64,000 bases of DNA from a bacterium 1XD42-76 (GTDB lineage: Bacteria; Bacillota; Clostridia; Lachnospirales; Lachnospiraceae). Position 1 is the first letter of the stretch. Every line of letters begins with the position of its first letter. A model generated the notes under the pieces. The model was not told where the DNA came from. It did not search any database and worked only from the letters and a program-made list of their open reading frames with translations. Location of the stretch: the NCBI GenBank assembly GCA_009917545.1, contig QZDW01000001.1:248001-312000 (forward strand). Direction: 5' to 3'. Positions 53,276 through 61,182 of the stretch are shown here, one piece after another. The position numbers were made by a program, and so were the translations under genes.

Positions 53276-54583
53276 CTATGACAGCAGCTCCATCCCTCTC
53301 CCCTTCGCATTCCTGGCCGCATTCACCTTATCTTCTGCCTCATACCCACACGCCGCACACGTAAACATTCCTTTATTCTTCTCTCCCATCGCCCCGCACT
53401 GGCTGCACTGCCTGCCGATGTCCTTTCCAAATACCTCGCGAAGCTCTACTGACTGCTCCTTACATTTCTGTGTCAGCCTGCTTTTCAGATATCCTCTCTG
53501 CCACATCGAAGCCATATGGTTGATCTTACGGTTCACGCCGCCGGCCTGCGTTCCCGGAAGCTTTGGCATGTAAACGATGCATGGTTTTTCTGTCTTAAGG
53601 AAGCGGTTCAGCTCCTGATTGATATAACTGTGAAGCTTTTCCTCATAACGCCGTTTCTTCGCCTGGTATTTTTTCCGTCCCGGATTGTCTTTCCTGTTGC
53701 GGTTATAGCTTCCCGTCTGTTTGCGGATCCACTCGGCATATTCTGACTGATACTCTCCCAAATGCTCTCCGTACTTATGTCCCTCATCCGTTGTCAGCAT
53801 AGTAAACAGCCCTGTGGAGACTCCCACATGGTTATTATAATCTTCATGGACACGGACAGCCACATTGACCGGCACGCGGATTTCCAGACGTTTTTCCTCC
53901 ATATACAGTCTGATATAAAGCTGGGCGGCATACTGATTATTATCTGTCAAAGGCACAAAGACGCGTTTACGTTTCTCCCTGGTAGCGATATAGATGCCAT
54001 GTTCGCCGTAGCGGTACGCCTTGGCTGAGATGGAGAATCCTTCCGCGCGGTCGGTATGCTGCCGGTTATAATATTTGCGCACCTGACGACACAGATAGCG
54101 GTTCAGACGTTCTGTGTCCACCTCTGCAGCCAGCATCTCATACTGCGGCTGTAAACTTGTGTCCAAACAGACAGGCCTTTCATTTAAAACTGCCTCAAAG
54201 GCATTATTAACTTTTAAGAGGAAACGCAGATAATGCCTGTCCTCTGCCGTAAAGTTCTCGTTCTTTGCGGCCAGCCCGGAGACCTTTGTCTTGACCTTTG
54301 TCCACTGGCTCTTGATATCGCCCAGCGCATCAAACATTGCGAGATAGAAATACACAGACGGCAGATCGAGCTCTGCACGGAGCCCGCTTTTTGTCATCTC
54401 ATTTTGAATGGTGTAACCGGGGTAGAGTTTTGAGAGGCTCCCTCTTCCACCGTATCGGGCATACACATAGTTCTTTACCTTTCCGTAGCCGACTGCGATC
54501 TCCTGAAGCTTTTCCATATTTTCATCAGAAATCGGTTCACTGCTGTACTGATGAACCGTCTTGCATATCGTCTCCGGCGGCAC
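53276..54583 (-). CDS. TnpB-like protein with degenerate RuvC site (probably nuclease-dead)
   Basis: 435 residues from GTG 54583, with AAGGGG 9 bases upstream. The N-terminal region (EKLQEIAVGYGKVKNYVYAR) matches the TnpB/Cas12f helical start, and the C-terminal zinc finger CSQCG...CAACG (Cys 393, 396, 409, 412) is intact. The three RuvC acidic positions appear lost: VGVSTGL has Ser256 where TnpB has G-I-D-x-G, CIVYMPKL has Met339 where the Glu is expected, and DKVNAARN has Lys419 at the D-x-N-A-A Asp position. No tnpA is nearby. This looks like an exapted, RNA-guided-type binder rather than a nuclease. Alignment was by eye. Confidence 0.7.
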   Translation of the reverse strand: MPPETICKTVHQYSSEPISDENMEKLQEIAVGYGKVKNYVYARYGGRGSLSKLYPGYTIQNEMTKSGLRAELDLPSVYFYLAMFDALGDIKSQWTKVKTKVSGLAAKNENFTAEDRHYLRFLLKVNNAFEAVLNERPVCLDTSLQPQYEMLAAEVDTERLNRYLCRQVRKYYNRQHTDRAEGFSISAKAYRYGEHGIYIATREKRKRVFVPLTDNNQYAAQLYIRLYMEEKRLEIRVPVNVAVRVHEDYNNHVGVSTGLFTMLTTDEGHKYGEHLGEYQSEYAEWIRKQTGSYNRNRKDNPGRKKYQAKKRRYEEKLHSYINQELNRFLKTEKPCIVYMPKLPGTQAGGVNRKINHMASMWQRGYLKSRLTQKCKEQSVELREVFGKDIGRQCSQCGAMGEKNKGMFTCAACGYEAEDKVNAARNAKGRGMELLS

Positions 54584-54822
54584 GTTTCGTATCCCCTTCT
54601 TTGTTTAATTTGCGAGTAGGATGCATATTAGACCACTTTCGCCAGCCTGTTCTGACAAATATTCTGTCTGACCCTCTGTCCCCATACTCACAGCTATCTA
54701 TAACATTATTACAAAAGAATCAAAAAGTCAATAAATTTTATATTCTTTTCCATGTGTTTTTCTGGAAAACAGCAAACACACAAAATCAAACCGGCGTGCT
54801 TCCAAAAGCTGTATTTTCTGAA
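54584..54822. other. Upstream flank of the TnpB-like gene
   Basis: About 240 bases with no gene. AT-rich in 54690-54760. No clear IS200/IS605 left-end palindrome was recognised. Confidence 0.3.
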
Positions 54823-55036
54823 CCTTACTGTGAAAATCCACCGCCGCAGGCGATTTAAGTTCAAGGATTCCAAATGCGCCTGGACTGCTTTCATTCATGC
54901 TGGCGCGCTTACCTGTGAGCACAGGAAGGTTTCCTTTGAACGTCCACTGCCGCAGGTCGTCTAAGTTCAGGGATTCCAAATGCGCCTTAACTGCTTTCAT
55001 TCATGCTGCCGCGCTCATCTGTGGGCGCAGGAAGGT
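54823..55036 (-). repeat. Dispersed repeat, locus E: two full tandem units
   Basis: Unit 1 starts at 55036 and unit 2 at 54930, a period of 106 bases. Both run CCTTCCTG[CT]GC[CT]CACAG, GCATGAATGAAAGCAGT, GGCGCATTTGGAATCC, TTGAACTTA, then a short hairpin (unit 2: CGCC-TGC-GGCG) and a GGA.TTCA end. Small frames such as the one from 55000 are only readings of the repeat. Confidence 0.85.
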
Positions 55037-55172
55037 ACTCGGTTGTACATGTTTCCGCAATGCCCCATAACTGGTTTCAAAAAACAATCTTACCCCTGAT
55101 ATGGCAAGATCTCATATGATTCTTTTACACACCGTGCCCACCAGCCTGTAATTTGTACAGAAGAATCTCACA

Positions 55173-55838
55173 TCAGTTATCCTGTGTTTCAATCTTATCT
55201 ACCCCTGATACTGTATGGTTGGAATACGTGTCCCAGGTTGGCTCATAATCTGCGGTCGCCTGATTTCCCCACATATCCCAGCCTTCACGCAGGCCCCTGG
55301 CAAAGAGCTCGATTCTGGGTTCCAGACTGCAGGCTTCGATGATCGGGATCATTTCATCCGGCTTCCGGCTGTGTTCGCGCTTCATCGTCCGAATGAGGTT
55401 GACCTGTGACCTGGCAGGTGGCAGCGTACGGTTGGGGGCGCTCTTTTTCTTAATCCCAAACAGAAGTAACTCTGTCACATTCCGGAAATAAAATCCCACT
55501 CCCCGTCCGTCCGGCTCTCCGTCCTTTCTCACCTTTTCCCATACAAGATTACCCTTGTAATCAAATCCCCAGGCATCCATGACGGCAAGTCCGTCGGGAA
55601 GCAGTGCATTGGGAACCCACAAATATAAGTGGGCCTTGTCTCCCGCGAGTTCTGAGATGGGCAGAGCTTTTATGTCTTTCAGTGTCATGGTTTCATATCT
55701 TGCCAGCCGCTTGTGTTCCGGGGCGACCTTTCCTGTTCTGTTTTGAAACTGCCACGGAGGATCCGCATAGATTGTATTATACTTCTTTCCCGATGTAAGC
55801 TTCTGCAAATCCTCTATCGTACTCTTTAAGTCTGCCAT
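55173..55838 (-). CDS. MT-A70 family adenine-N6 DNA methyltransferase (R-M partner)
   Basis: 221 residues from the ATG at 55838; this start overlaps the restriction gene by 62 bases. The catalytic DPPW motif is in YNTIYADPPWQF near residue 23; LYLWVPNALLPDGLAVMDAW and the late SRKPDEMIPIIEACSLEPRI are typical of MT-A70-like bacterial enzymes. It would methylate adenine in the site cut by the neighbouring endonuclease and so protect the host. The overlap implies one transcript. Confidence 0.85.
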   Translation of the reverse strand: MADLKSTIEDLQKLTSGKKYNTIYADPPWQFQNRTGKVAPEHKRLARYETMTLKDIKALPISELAGDKAHLYLWVPNALLPDGLAVMDAWGFDYKGNLVWEKVRKDGEPDGRGVGFYFRNVTELLLFGIKKKSAPNRTLPPARSQVNLIRTMKREHSRKPDEMIPIIEACSLEPRIELFARGLREGWDMWGNQATADYEPTWDTYSNHTVSGVDKIETQDN

Positions 55839-56505
55839 ATCCTTCCACGCATTCCTTTCCAATCCCAATCGCCAGAATCGGGCATCCCCCATTCCGTCGT
55901 GAGTCCAGCCTGTAGATCAGCTTTCCCATCCATGTTGTGCTGGCGCCGTATTTCTTCATGAGGAGCTGTCCGCTGTCATCCTTTTCCTTTCTGAACACCT
56001 CATTCAGCTCCTCTGACCGCGTAACGATCACACCGACATCGATTAAGCCGCAGTCAAAATACGTCCGCATTGCCAGAAGATCACGGTCAAAGGTCTGATC
56101 CTTGCTGTTCCATTCCAGATCAAATGCAACCCGGTTTTTCAAAAAGTCGATATTATGGCCGTCAATGTAGCCTTCCAGTGTTTCAATTTCATAAGGTTCC
56201 TCTGCAAACCGCCCTCTCCTCTGAGCCGTCTGCCTCGGATACTTTTTTACGATTAAATCGCCGCTGATCCGTATTTCCCTCCACCCATATGGATACAAAA
56301 CACAGTCAAATTTCTTTGGGATCGGCGATTCGTTGCCGCCTGCTTTCTTAAGATCTGCCAAGGTAAGCTGTAATTTGCGCAGGCATTCCTGCAGTTCACG
56401 CCACTCATCCGGGAAAGCGTGGTGCAAGATTTCCAATGCATGCCCGTAGCTGTGAAATTCAAATTTATGTATGATATCTTTGTCTATATAGGTTTCATAA
56501 TCCAT
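55777..56505 (-). CDS. Type II restriction endonuclease, BglII/BstYI family
   Basis: 242 residues. The PD-(D/E)xK-type core is visible as VAFDLEWNSKDQTFDRDL (acidic residues plus E-x-N-x-K), followed by RTYFDCGLIDVGVIVTRSEE as in BglII/BstYI-type enzymes. Relatives cut AGATCT or RGATCY; the site here is inferred only. A methyltransferase gene overlaps its 3' end. Confidence 0.85.
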   Translation of the reverse strand: MDYETYIDKDIIHKFEFHSYGHALEILHHAFPDEWRELQECLRKLQLTLADLKKAGGNESPIPKKFDCVLYPYGWREIRISGDLIVKKYPRQTAQRRGRFAEEPYEIETLEGYIDGHNIDFLKNRVAFDLEWNSKDQTFDRDLLAMRTYFDCGLIDVGVIVTRSEELNEVFRKEKDDSGQLLMKKYGASTTWMGKLIYRLDSRRNGGCPILAIGIGKECVEGYGRLKEYDRGFAEAYIGKEV

Positions 56506-56681
56506 TCTGGATCCCCCTTGTCATAGGAATCTGTCAATATGGACCATTCCAGGCCTGTCATATGCTTCTGCTATGATACAGAGGGCATACTGCGTGCTCT
56601 CCTCTGCATTTTCCATACAAATAGTATAACAATATTTAAAAAGGTTGTCTATCAGATTTTTCCGGCTTTCACAACAGCATA

Positions 56682-56721
56682 AAAGATGCCGCCGGCCTGG
56701 TTCAGGCCATGCAGCATCTTT
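56682..56721. terminator. Long hairpin terminator downstream of the ABC operon
   Basis: AAAGATGC (56682-56689) pairs with GCATCTTT (56714-56721), with an inner GGCCTG/CAGGCC stem. The plus strand has a T-rich tail (TGATTTTCTT); the minus strand has TTTT directly in the stem end. It could end the minus-strand ABC transcript before the R-M genes. Confidence 0.5.
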
Positions 56722-56745
56722 GATTTTCTTGATCATCTGCTTTCC

Positions 56746-56768
56746 TTGCCTATACGCGATATAGGCAA
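56746..56768. repeat. Perfect 9-base inverted repeat, possible operator
   Basis: TTGCCTATA-CGCGA-TATAGGCAA, located between the R-M genes and repeat F. It could be an operator for the R-M operon or part of a terminator; no controller gene was recognised. Confidence 0.4.
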
Positions 56769-56799
56769 ATGCGGCTATTCATGTTCATAAAGCAAGGAA

Positions 56800-56908
56800 A
56801 CCTTTATGCGCCCTCAGGTGAGCGCGACACCGGGAATGAACGTAGTCCGGGTGCATTGGGCATCCCCACACTTATGCCGCTTGTCGGCGGCGGGACTTTT
56901 GTAGGAAA
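56800..56908 (+). repeat. Dispersed structured repeat, locus F
   Basis: One unit that ends 10 bases from the stop of the convergent ABC ATPase gene. It holds TGCGCCCTCAGGTGAGCGC, GGGAATGAACGTAGTCC, GGGCATCCCCACACTTATG, the hairpin GCCGC-TTGTCG-GCGGC and GGGACTTTTG. More diverged than copies A and D, but the hairpin is preserved. Confidence 0.75.
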
Positions 56909-56918
56909 GCTTCCTGCC

Positions 56919-57938
56919 TCAATGATGAAAACAGATCACATCCTCCGGGGCAATCCGAAGAAATACGTTCCTGCCCCGTTCCAGCTGATACTGGCCTTCG
57001 TAGAGCTGATCGACATCGAGTGTAACGCCGTTTACTGAAACAGAATAGCGGATGACATTTCCCTGGCAGATAATCTGCTGTACCGTGCCTTTCAACTCCA
57101 TCTGACCAGCCGTGTGTTCCCAAGGAGAGCCGGAAATGCAGATGCTTTCCGGCCGCACGGCATAATAGCCGGCTGTCTCGTCTGTCCGGGATAAAACCTT
57201 CCATGTACTGCCCTCAAACAGATTATAGTGGCCGATGAAGCCGGCCGCATAGGCTGTCTGGGGCTTCAGATAAAGATCCATCGGTGAACCGCACTGCTCG
57301 ATCTTTCCCTCATTCATCAGGTAAATCCGGTCGGACATTCTCATGGCCTCTTCCTGGTCATGCGTAACAAAAATAGTTGTGATCCCCAAAGAGGTGTGAA
57401 TGTTTTTAATCCGGATTTGCAGTGCTTTTCTAAGCTTGGCGTCAATGGCGCTAAACGGCTCATCGAGAAGCAATACCTTGGGATCCGTCACAATACCGCG
57501 GGCAAGGCTTACCCGCTGCTGTTCGCCGCCGGATAACTGCGACGGATATTTTTTCCCGAATCCCTCAAGCTCAATTAACGTCAGCGCCTCCTGGATCTTT
57601 TTCTCTTTTTCTTCCCGATCCATTTTTTTGAAGCGCAGGCCGAAGCCAATGTTGTCGTGCACTGTCATGGTGGGAAAAAGGCTGTGCTGCTGGAACACCA
57701 TAGCGAGATTCCTCTGCCTGGGAGAAAGATTTGTCACATCCGTATCATCAATATAAATTCTGCCGGAATCAACGCCTGTGAGGCCTGCGATACTCCTGAG
57801 AAGTGTCGTTTTTCCGCAGCCGGAGGAACCCAGAAGCGTGATAAACTCCCCTTTTTCAATCGCCAGGCTGACTCCTTTCAGAACCTGCTGCCCGTCTTCA
57901 AATGTCTTTTTGACATCTTTTATTTCAATATAACTCAT
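56919..57938 (-). CDS. ABC transporter ATP-binding protein
   Basis: 339 residues from ATG 57938 (GAGG upstream). Walker A LLGSSGCGKTTLLRSIAGL, Q-loop, signature LSGGEQQRVSLARG, Walker B LLLDEPFSAID and switch His in FVTHDQEEA. The C-terminal 100 residues form a TOBE-type domain, as in PotA/CysA/ThiQ-like importers. Last gene of the DUF169-permease-binding protein-ATPase operon. Confidence 0.92.
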   Translation of the reverse strand: MSYIEIKDVKKTFEDGQQVLKGVSLAIEKGEFITLLGSSGCGKTTLLRSIAGLTGVDSGRIYIDDTDVTNLSPRQRNLAMVFQQHSLFPTMTVHDNIGFGLRFKKMDREEKEKKIQEALTLIELEGFGKKYPSQLSGGEQQRVSLARGIVTDPKVLLLDEPFSAIDAKLRKALQIRIKNIHTSLGITTIFVTHDQEEAMRMSDRIYLMNEGKIEQCGSPMDLYLKPQTAYAAGFIGHYNLFEGSTWKVLSRTDETAGYYAVRPESICISGSPWEHTAGQMELKGTVQQIICQGNVIRYSVSVNGVTLDVDQLYEGQYQLERGRNVFLRIAPEDVICFHH

Positions 57939-58010
57939 CATTTCCTCTTTTTGACACACATACCGCAGACATTTTCTTTTGCAATTTCCGAAAGCTTTCC
58001 GGCAGGCACA

Positions 58011-59111
58011 CTAATTCTCTGGTGCATAGCCGGCAGCGATCGCATTTTCCACATACGTCATATCAACCATGTCCTCATACTTGAGGTCGGTCGAGATGAT
58101 GCCCGAGCGTTTTGCAAAATCGACGACTGCGTTTTCCCCTGTCTCCGAGATATAACCGTTCTTACTGAATGCACCGCGCATGATTTCAATTTTCTCGGCA
58201 ATTACGTTTTTTTCCATCGGGGAAAAGAGCTCTGCAATCACGTCGGCTGCCTCTTCGGATGTGTGCTTCTGGAGCCAGTCAAGCCCTCTTACCACACCAT
58301 CGACAAAAGCCTGTACTTTTTCCGGATTTTCATCAGCAAATTTTTTTGTTGCATAAATCACTTCTGCCGGGAATTCATCGCTCTTTAAATATTTTGCGGC
58401 ATCCTCTGCTTTTCGTGTATCGACCAGATAATGAAGCCCCTCGACGTTATCGGCTTCTTTAAAATTATCGGCATTAATAAACGCCGCCTGTACTTCCCCC
58501 TTTTCTAATGCTGCAACCACGGCTCCTTTATTGAGATTGACAAGCGTGACATCTTTCCCGATCTCAAGGCCGGCTTCTTCCATGACGGCTACACAGAATG
58601 TATACGGAGCAGAACCGGGCGTGGACGCGAATACGGTTTTGCCCTTAAGCTCTGCCACAGACTGGATCTCTGCCGTGGCAGCAAAGGAATAATACCGCGT
58701 ATCTAGCATGGTTACGAGTGCTGTGGAGTGCTGGCCCTGTTCCTCTGCTTTAAGAGCCACTTCCTGGGAGAGGATGCAGATATCATTCTGGCCGGCATGC
58801 ATTCCTTTGAAGCAGTTTGGCCCATCGTCAATACGAAGGAATTCCACCTCCAGCCCCTCCTCTTCAAAGTATCCGTTCTGATATGCAATGTACATCGGCG
58901 CCCAGGTCATCCCCCTGAATTCTGCGACAACCAGCTTTCCCAGATCCTTTTTCCCTGTCCGGGCCTGTGCTTCCTCCGGAGTTTTGGCCTGCTCCTGTGT
59001 GGATGCGGCAGCCGCAGTCGTAACAGTGGTACCTCCTTTGGGTGAGCATCCTGTAATCGCTGTCAGACAAAGGACAGCCACACAGGAAAATGTGAGCAAA
59101 CGTTTCATCAT
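58011..59111 (-). CDS. ABC transporter substrate-binding lipoprotein, SsuA/THI5-like
   Basis: 366 residues from the ATG at 59111; AGGAGA lies 9 bases upstream and the next ATG gives MKRLL. Signal peptide with lipobox LTAITGC, so anchored outside the membrane. The mature protein has the NMT1/SsuA fold pattern: VVAEFRGMTWAPMYIAYQNG, GYFEEEGLEVE and KGKTVFASTPGSAPYTF. Such proteins bind sulfonates, nitrate, riboflavin or pyrimidine precursors; the ligand cannot be told here. Confidence 0.9.
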   Translation of the reverse strand: MMKRLLTFSCVAVLCLTAITGCSPKGGTTVTTAAAASTQEQAKTPEEAQARTGKKDLGKLVVAEFRGMTWAPMYIAYQNGYFEEEGLEVEFLRIDDGPNCFKGMHAGQNDICILSQEVALKAEEQGQHSTALVTMLDTRYYSFAATAEIQSVAELKGKTVFASTPGSAPYTFCVAVMEEAGLEIGKDVTLVNLNKGAVVAALEKGEVQAAFINADNFKEADNVEGLHYLVDTRKAEDAAKYLKSDEFPAEVIYATKKFADENPEKVQAFVDGVVRGLDWLQKHTSEEAADVIAELFSPMEKNVIAEKIEIMRGAFSKNGYISETGENAVVDFAKRSGIISTDLKYEDMVDMTYVENAIAAGYAPEN

Positions 59112-59143
59112 GGGAATCATTCTCCTTTTTATCATATTTTGTA

Positions 59144-59950
59144 TTATTCTGTCGTCTTGATGGAAAGCTTTGTTTCCGGTCTCCACAAAAGAAGGCGCTT
59201 TTCAAGACGGTTAAGAATCCAGTTCAGTACTCGGTTGAATACAAGCAGTACAAGAATACAGGAAAGTACACGCTTGATTTCAAAATACGAGGCGGCGAAG
59301 GAAATCATCCAGCCGAATCCCCCGGAAGCTCCCATATATTCCCCCATAATTGCGCCGACCATACACGAGCCGACCCCGCTTCTGACCGCTGAGATGATCC
59401 AGGGCATACATGTCGGAATCACTACGAGCCAGAGGGTCTGAAATGGACTTGCTCCCAGCAGAAGGGATGCTTCGATCCAGCGCTGGTCGAGGTTTTTAAT
59501 CGCGTTAAATGTGGAGCCAAACACACCGAAAAATACCATCATTCCTGCCAGGATCACCTTTGACTTCAGGCCGAAGCCAAACCAGAGGATGTAGAGCGGA
59601 GAAAGCGTAAGCTGGGGAATCCCGGCCATCGCCGTAATGATAGGGGAAATGACATTTCCCAGAAAACGTATCTGGCTGAACAGTACGCCGCATCCGACTC
59701 CGAATACCGTGCCGTAAAAAAGCCCCCACAGCGCTTCCTCAATCGTAATCGCCGCATGCATAGCCAGTTCACCGCTGGCCGCAAACTGCCACAGATCAGA
59801 CAGGATTTCGCTGGGATAACTCGTATAAAAAGGGTCGATTCTGCCTGCATGCGCTGCAGTTTCCCATGCGAAAAGTAAGAGAAAAAGGATCGCATAACGG
59901 GTAGCAGAAGCTCCCAGTTCTTTCTTATGTAATGTAGACTTGATACTCAT
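59144..59950 (-). CDS. ABC transporter permease, SsuC/ThiX-like
   Basis: 268 residues from the ATG at 59950 (GGGAG upstream, 4 bases after the DUF169 stop); the frame is open further upstream but that part overlaps DUF169 coding sequence. About six hydrophobic segments and the EAA-type loop that binds the ATPase (ASLLLGASPFQTLWLVVIP). First segment AILFLLLFAWETAAH. Belongs to the BPD_transp_1 family used for NMT1/SsuA-type importers. Confidence 0.9.
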   Translation of the reverse strand: MSIKSTLHKKELGASATRYAILFLLLFAWETAAHAGRIDPFYTSYPSEILSDLWQFAASGELAMHAAITIEEALWGLFYGTVFGVGCGVLFSQIRFLGNVISPIITAMAGIPQLTLSPLYILWFGFGLKSKVILAGMMVFFGVFGSTFNAIKNLDQRWIEASLLLGASPFQTLWLVVIPTCMPWIISAVRSGVGSCMVGAIMGEYMGASGGFGWMISFAASYFEIKRVLSCILVLLVFNRVLNWILNRLEKRLLLWRPETKLSIKTTE

Positions 59951-59954
59951 TTGC

Positions 59955-60752
59955 TTACTCCCTGGGAGAATGATCCTCTGTGAGGAAATATGTGTGTCCA
60001 TACTCAATTTCCATGTCGAACAGCCCGTCTGTCCTGAGCTTATTTTCGATCTGCTGCTTTCTGGCATTCCGCTCAATCGCATTGACCGTACCTTGAAGCC
60101 CTTCCACCAGGCCTTCAAGCTTTCCGTATGGAAGTCCGATCGCGACCTCTGTGTCCTTCCAGTCAGCCCGGAAACGGGTTCCCGCACACAACATGGAGAG
60201 ATTCAGACACTGATTCAGATAAGGGTATGTGGTACATTCCACACAGACCGCCTGATTTCCACTCATACAAATCCTGTCGTGCAGGCCGTATACAGCCGTA
60301 TATCCTTGCATAACCCGCATTGCTTCCCGTGTATTGGTAAACAGCATGACCGTATCCGGCGGCGACAGGAATTCCTCCAGCGGCATAACAACGATGCCGT
60401 ACAGAGGCTGGTTCATGATGTCGAGACGTAATGCCACGGATTTCGCTACAGACTGGCTTGAGTAGAGACCAAGCCTCATGCCCGAGCTTCCCTCATAATA
60501 TTCCGGCTGCGGGGCCGTAAACCCGAGAGCCCGTGTCGATCCGGCACATCCCGAGGTCGCCTTTGTGAGTTTGATTCCGTGGCCTGCAGAAGCGGCGTGG
60601 ACGGCCTGGCAATAATACATGGGCTTTTGCGGTTCCCTGGCATCAAATGAATCGAATGTCTCTTTATCATATACGAACCGGATTCCCACCATCCTTCGCT
60701 CCAGTTGTAACAACGCATAGGCTTTTTTCACGATCGCCGTATGGTTTGGCAT
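59955..60752 (-). CDS. DUF169 family protein heading an ABC importer operon
   Basis: 265 residues from the ATG at 60752 (GGGAGG 8 bases upstream). DUF169 spans nearly the whole protein. Conserved-looking Cys occur in MYYCQAVHAA, SGCAGSTRALGF, ICMSGNQAVCVECT, LNQCLNL and LCAGTRF, a density that suggests metal, Fe-S or tetrapyrrole binding (inference). No signal peptide. First gene of the operon, so its role is probably linked to the imported compound. I know of no established function for DUF169. Confidence 0.82.
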   Translation of the reverse strand: MPNHTAIVKKAYALLQLERRMVGIRFVYDKETFDSFDAREPQKPMYYCQAVHAASAGHGIKLTKATSGCAGSTRALGFTAPQPEYYEGSSGMRLGLYSSQSVAKSVALRLDIMNQPLYGIVVMPLEEFLSPPDTVMLFTNTREAMRVMQGYTAVYGLHDRICMSGNQAVCVECTTYPYLNQCLNLSMLCAGTRFRADWKDTEVAIGLPYGKLEGLVEGLQGTVNAIERNARKQQIENKLRTDGLFDMEIEYGHTYFLTEDHSPRE

Positions 60753-60784
60753 ATTTTTATCCTCCCTGTCCAAATTGTCGTATA

Positions 60785-60814
60785 AGTGTATCATGCTTAT
60801 TTTCAGAAATCCAA
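60785..60814 (-). promoter_or_regulatory. Promoter of the DUF169-ABC operon
   Basis: TTGGAT (60814-60809), 18-base spacer, TACACT (60790-60785), about 32 bases upstream of the start codon. Confidence 0.5.
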
Positions 60815-61026
60815 TAGAATTTGACAATAACTCCCGGCAGATGAATAGATTTTTTAAATGAATTTCCCGAATCTGAGGAGGCATACGGCAGCTGCCAAAC
60901 GGAGCCTGTTTTTACATATCCGGAACACTCCCGCTCCTGTATCGGGATTATCATTGGGGACGGCGTACACAGGGGCATCCGGTTTGGAAATGGTTCTGAA
61001 TTGTTTCTGTATTTTCATAAAGATTC

Positions 61027-61055
61027 TTGCAAATTTTCCGATTTAACGCTATACT
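61027..61055 (+). promoter_or_regulatory. Promoter of the M20 peptidase gene
   Basis: TTGCAA (61027-61032), 17-base spacer, TATACT (61050-61055), leaving a leader of about 120 bases with no recognised riboswitch. Divergent from the DUF169 operon. Confidence 0.65.
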
Positions 61056-61182
61056 CATATTATAAAACGTAGTCAGCCCCTGTCATCGGGAAAGAAGCGC
61101 AGACAGCAGCTCCTTTGTTTCTGTCTCTGCAGGCGGCTCTGACATGTGGGAACCGTAGTTACTTTTTTAAAGGAGGATTATA

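Noticed and set aside
54709-55000. Two small minus-strand ORFs starting MKAVQAHLESL and MKAVKAHLESL, considered as a conserved peptide family
   Set aside because: They are translations of the dispersed repeat; other copies break the frame and the conservation follows base pairing rather than codons.
53276-55036. Repeat units as the omega/guide RNA of the TnpB-like gene
   Set aside because: TnpB guide RNAs lie at the 3' end of the gene, whereas these units are upstream of it and occur at five other loci without a tnpB. Kept only as a possible substrate of a related transposase.
56521-56736. 71-residue minus-strand ORF upstream of the restriction endonuclease, considered as a controller (C) protein
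   Set aside because: No helix-turn-helix pattern is visible, and its 5' part overlaps the long hairpin at 56682-56721, which reads better as a terminator.
22576-56908. Repeat family as CRISPR arrays
   Set aside because: Units are adjacent with no unique spacers, and vary in sequence. No cas gene is present.
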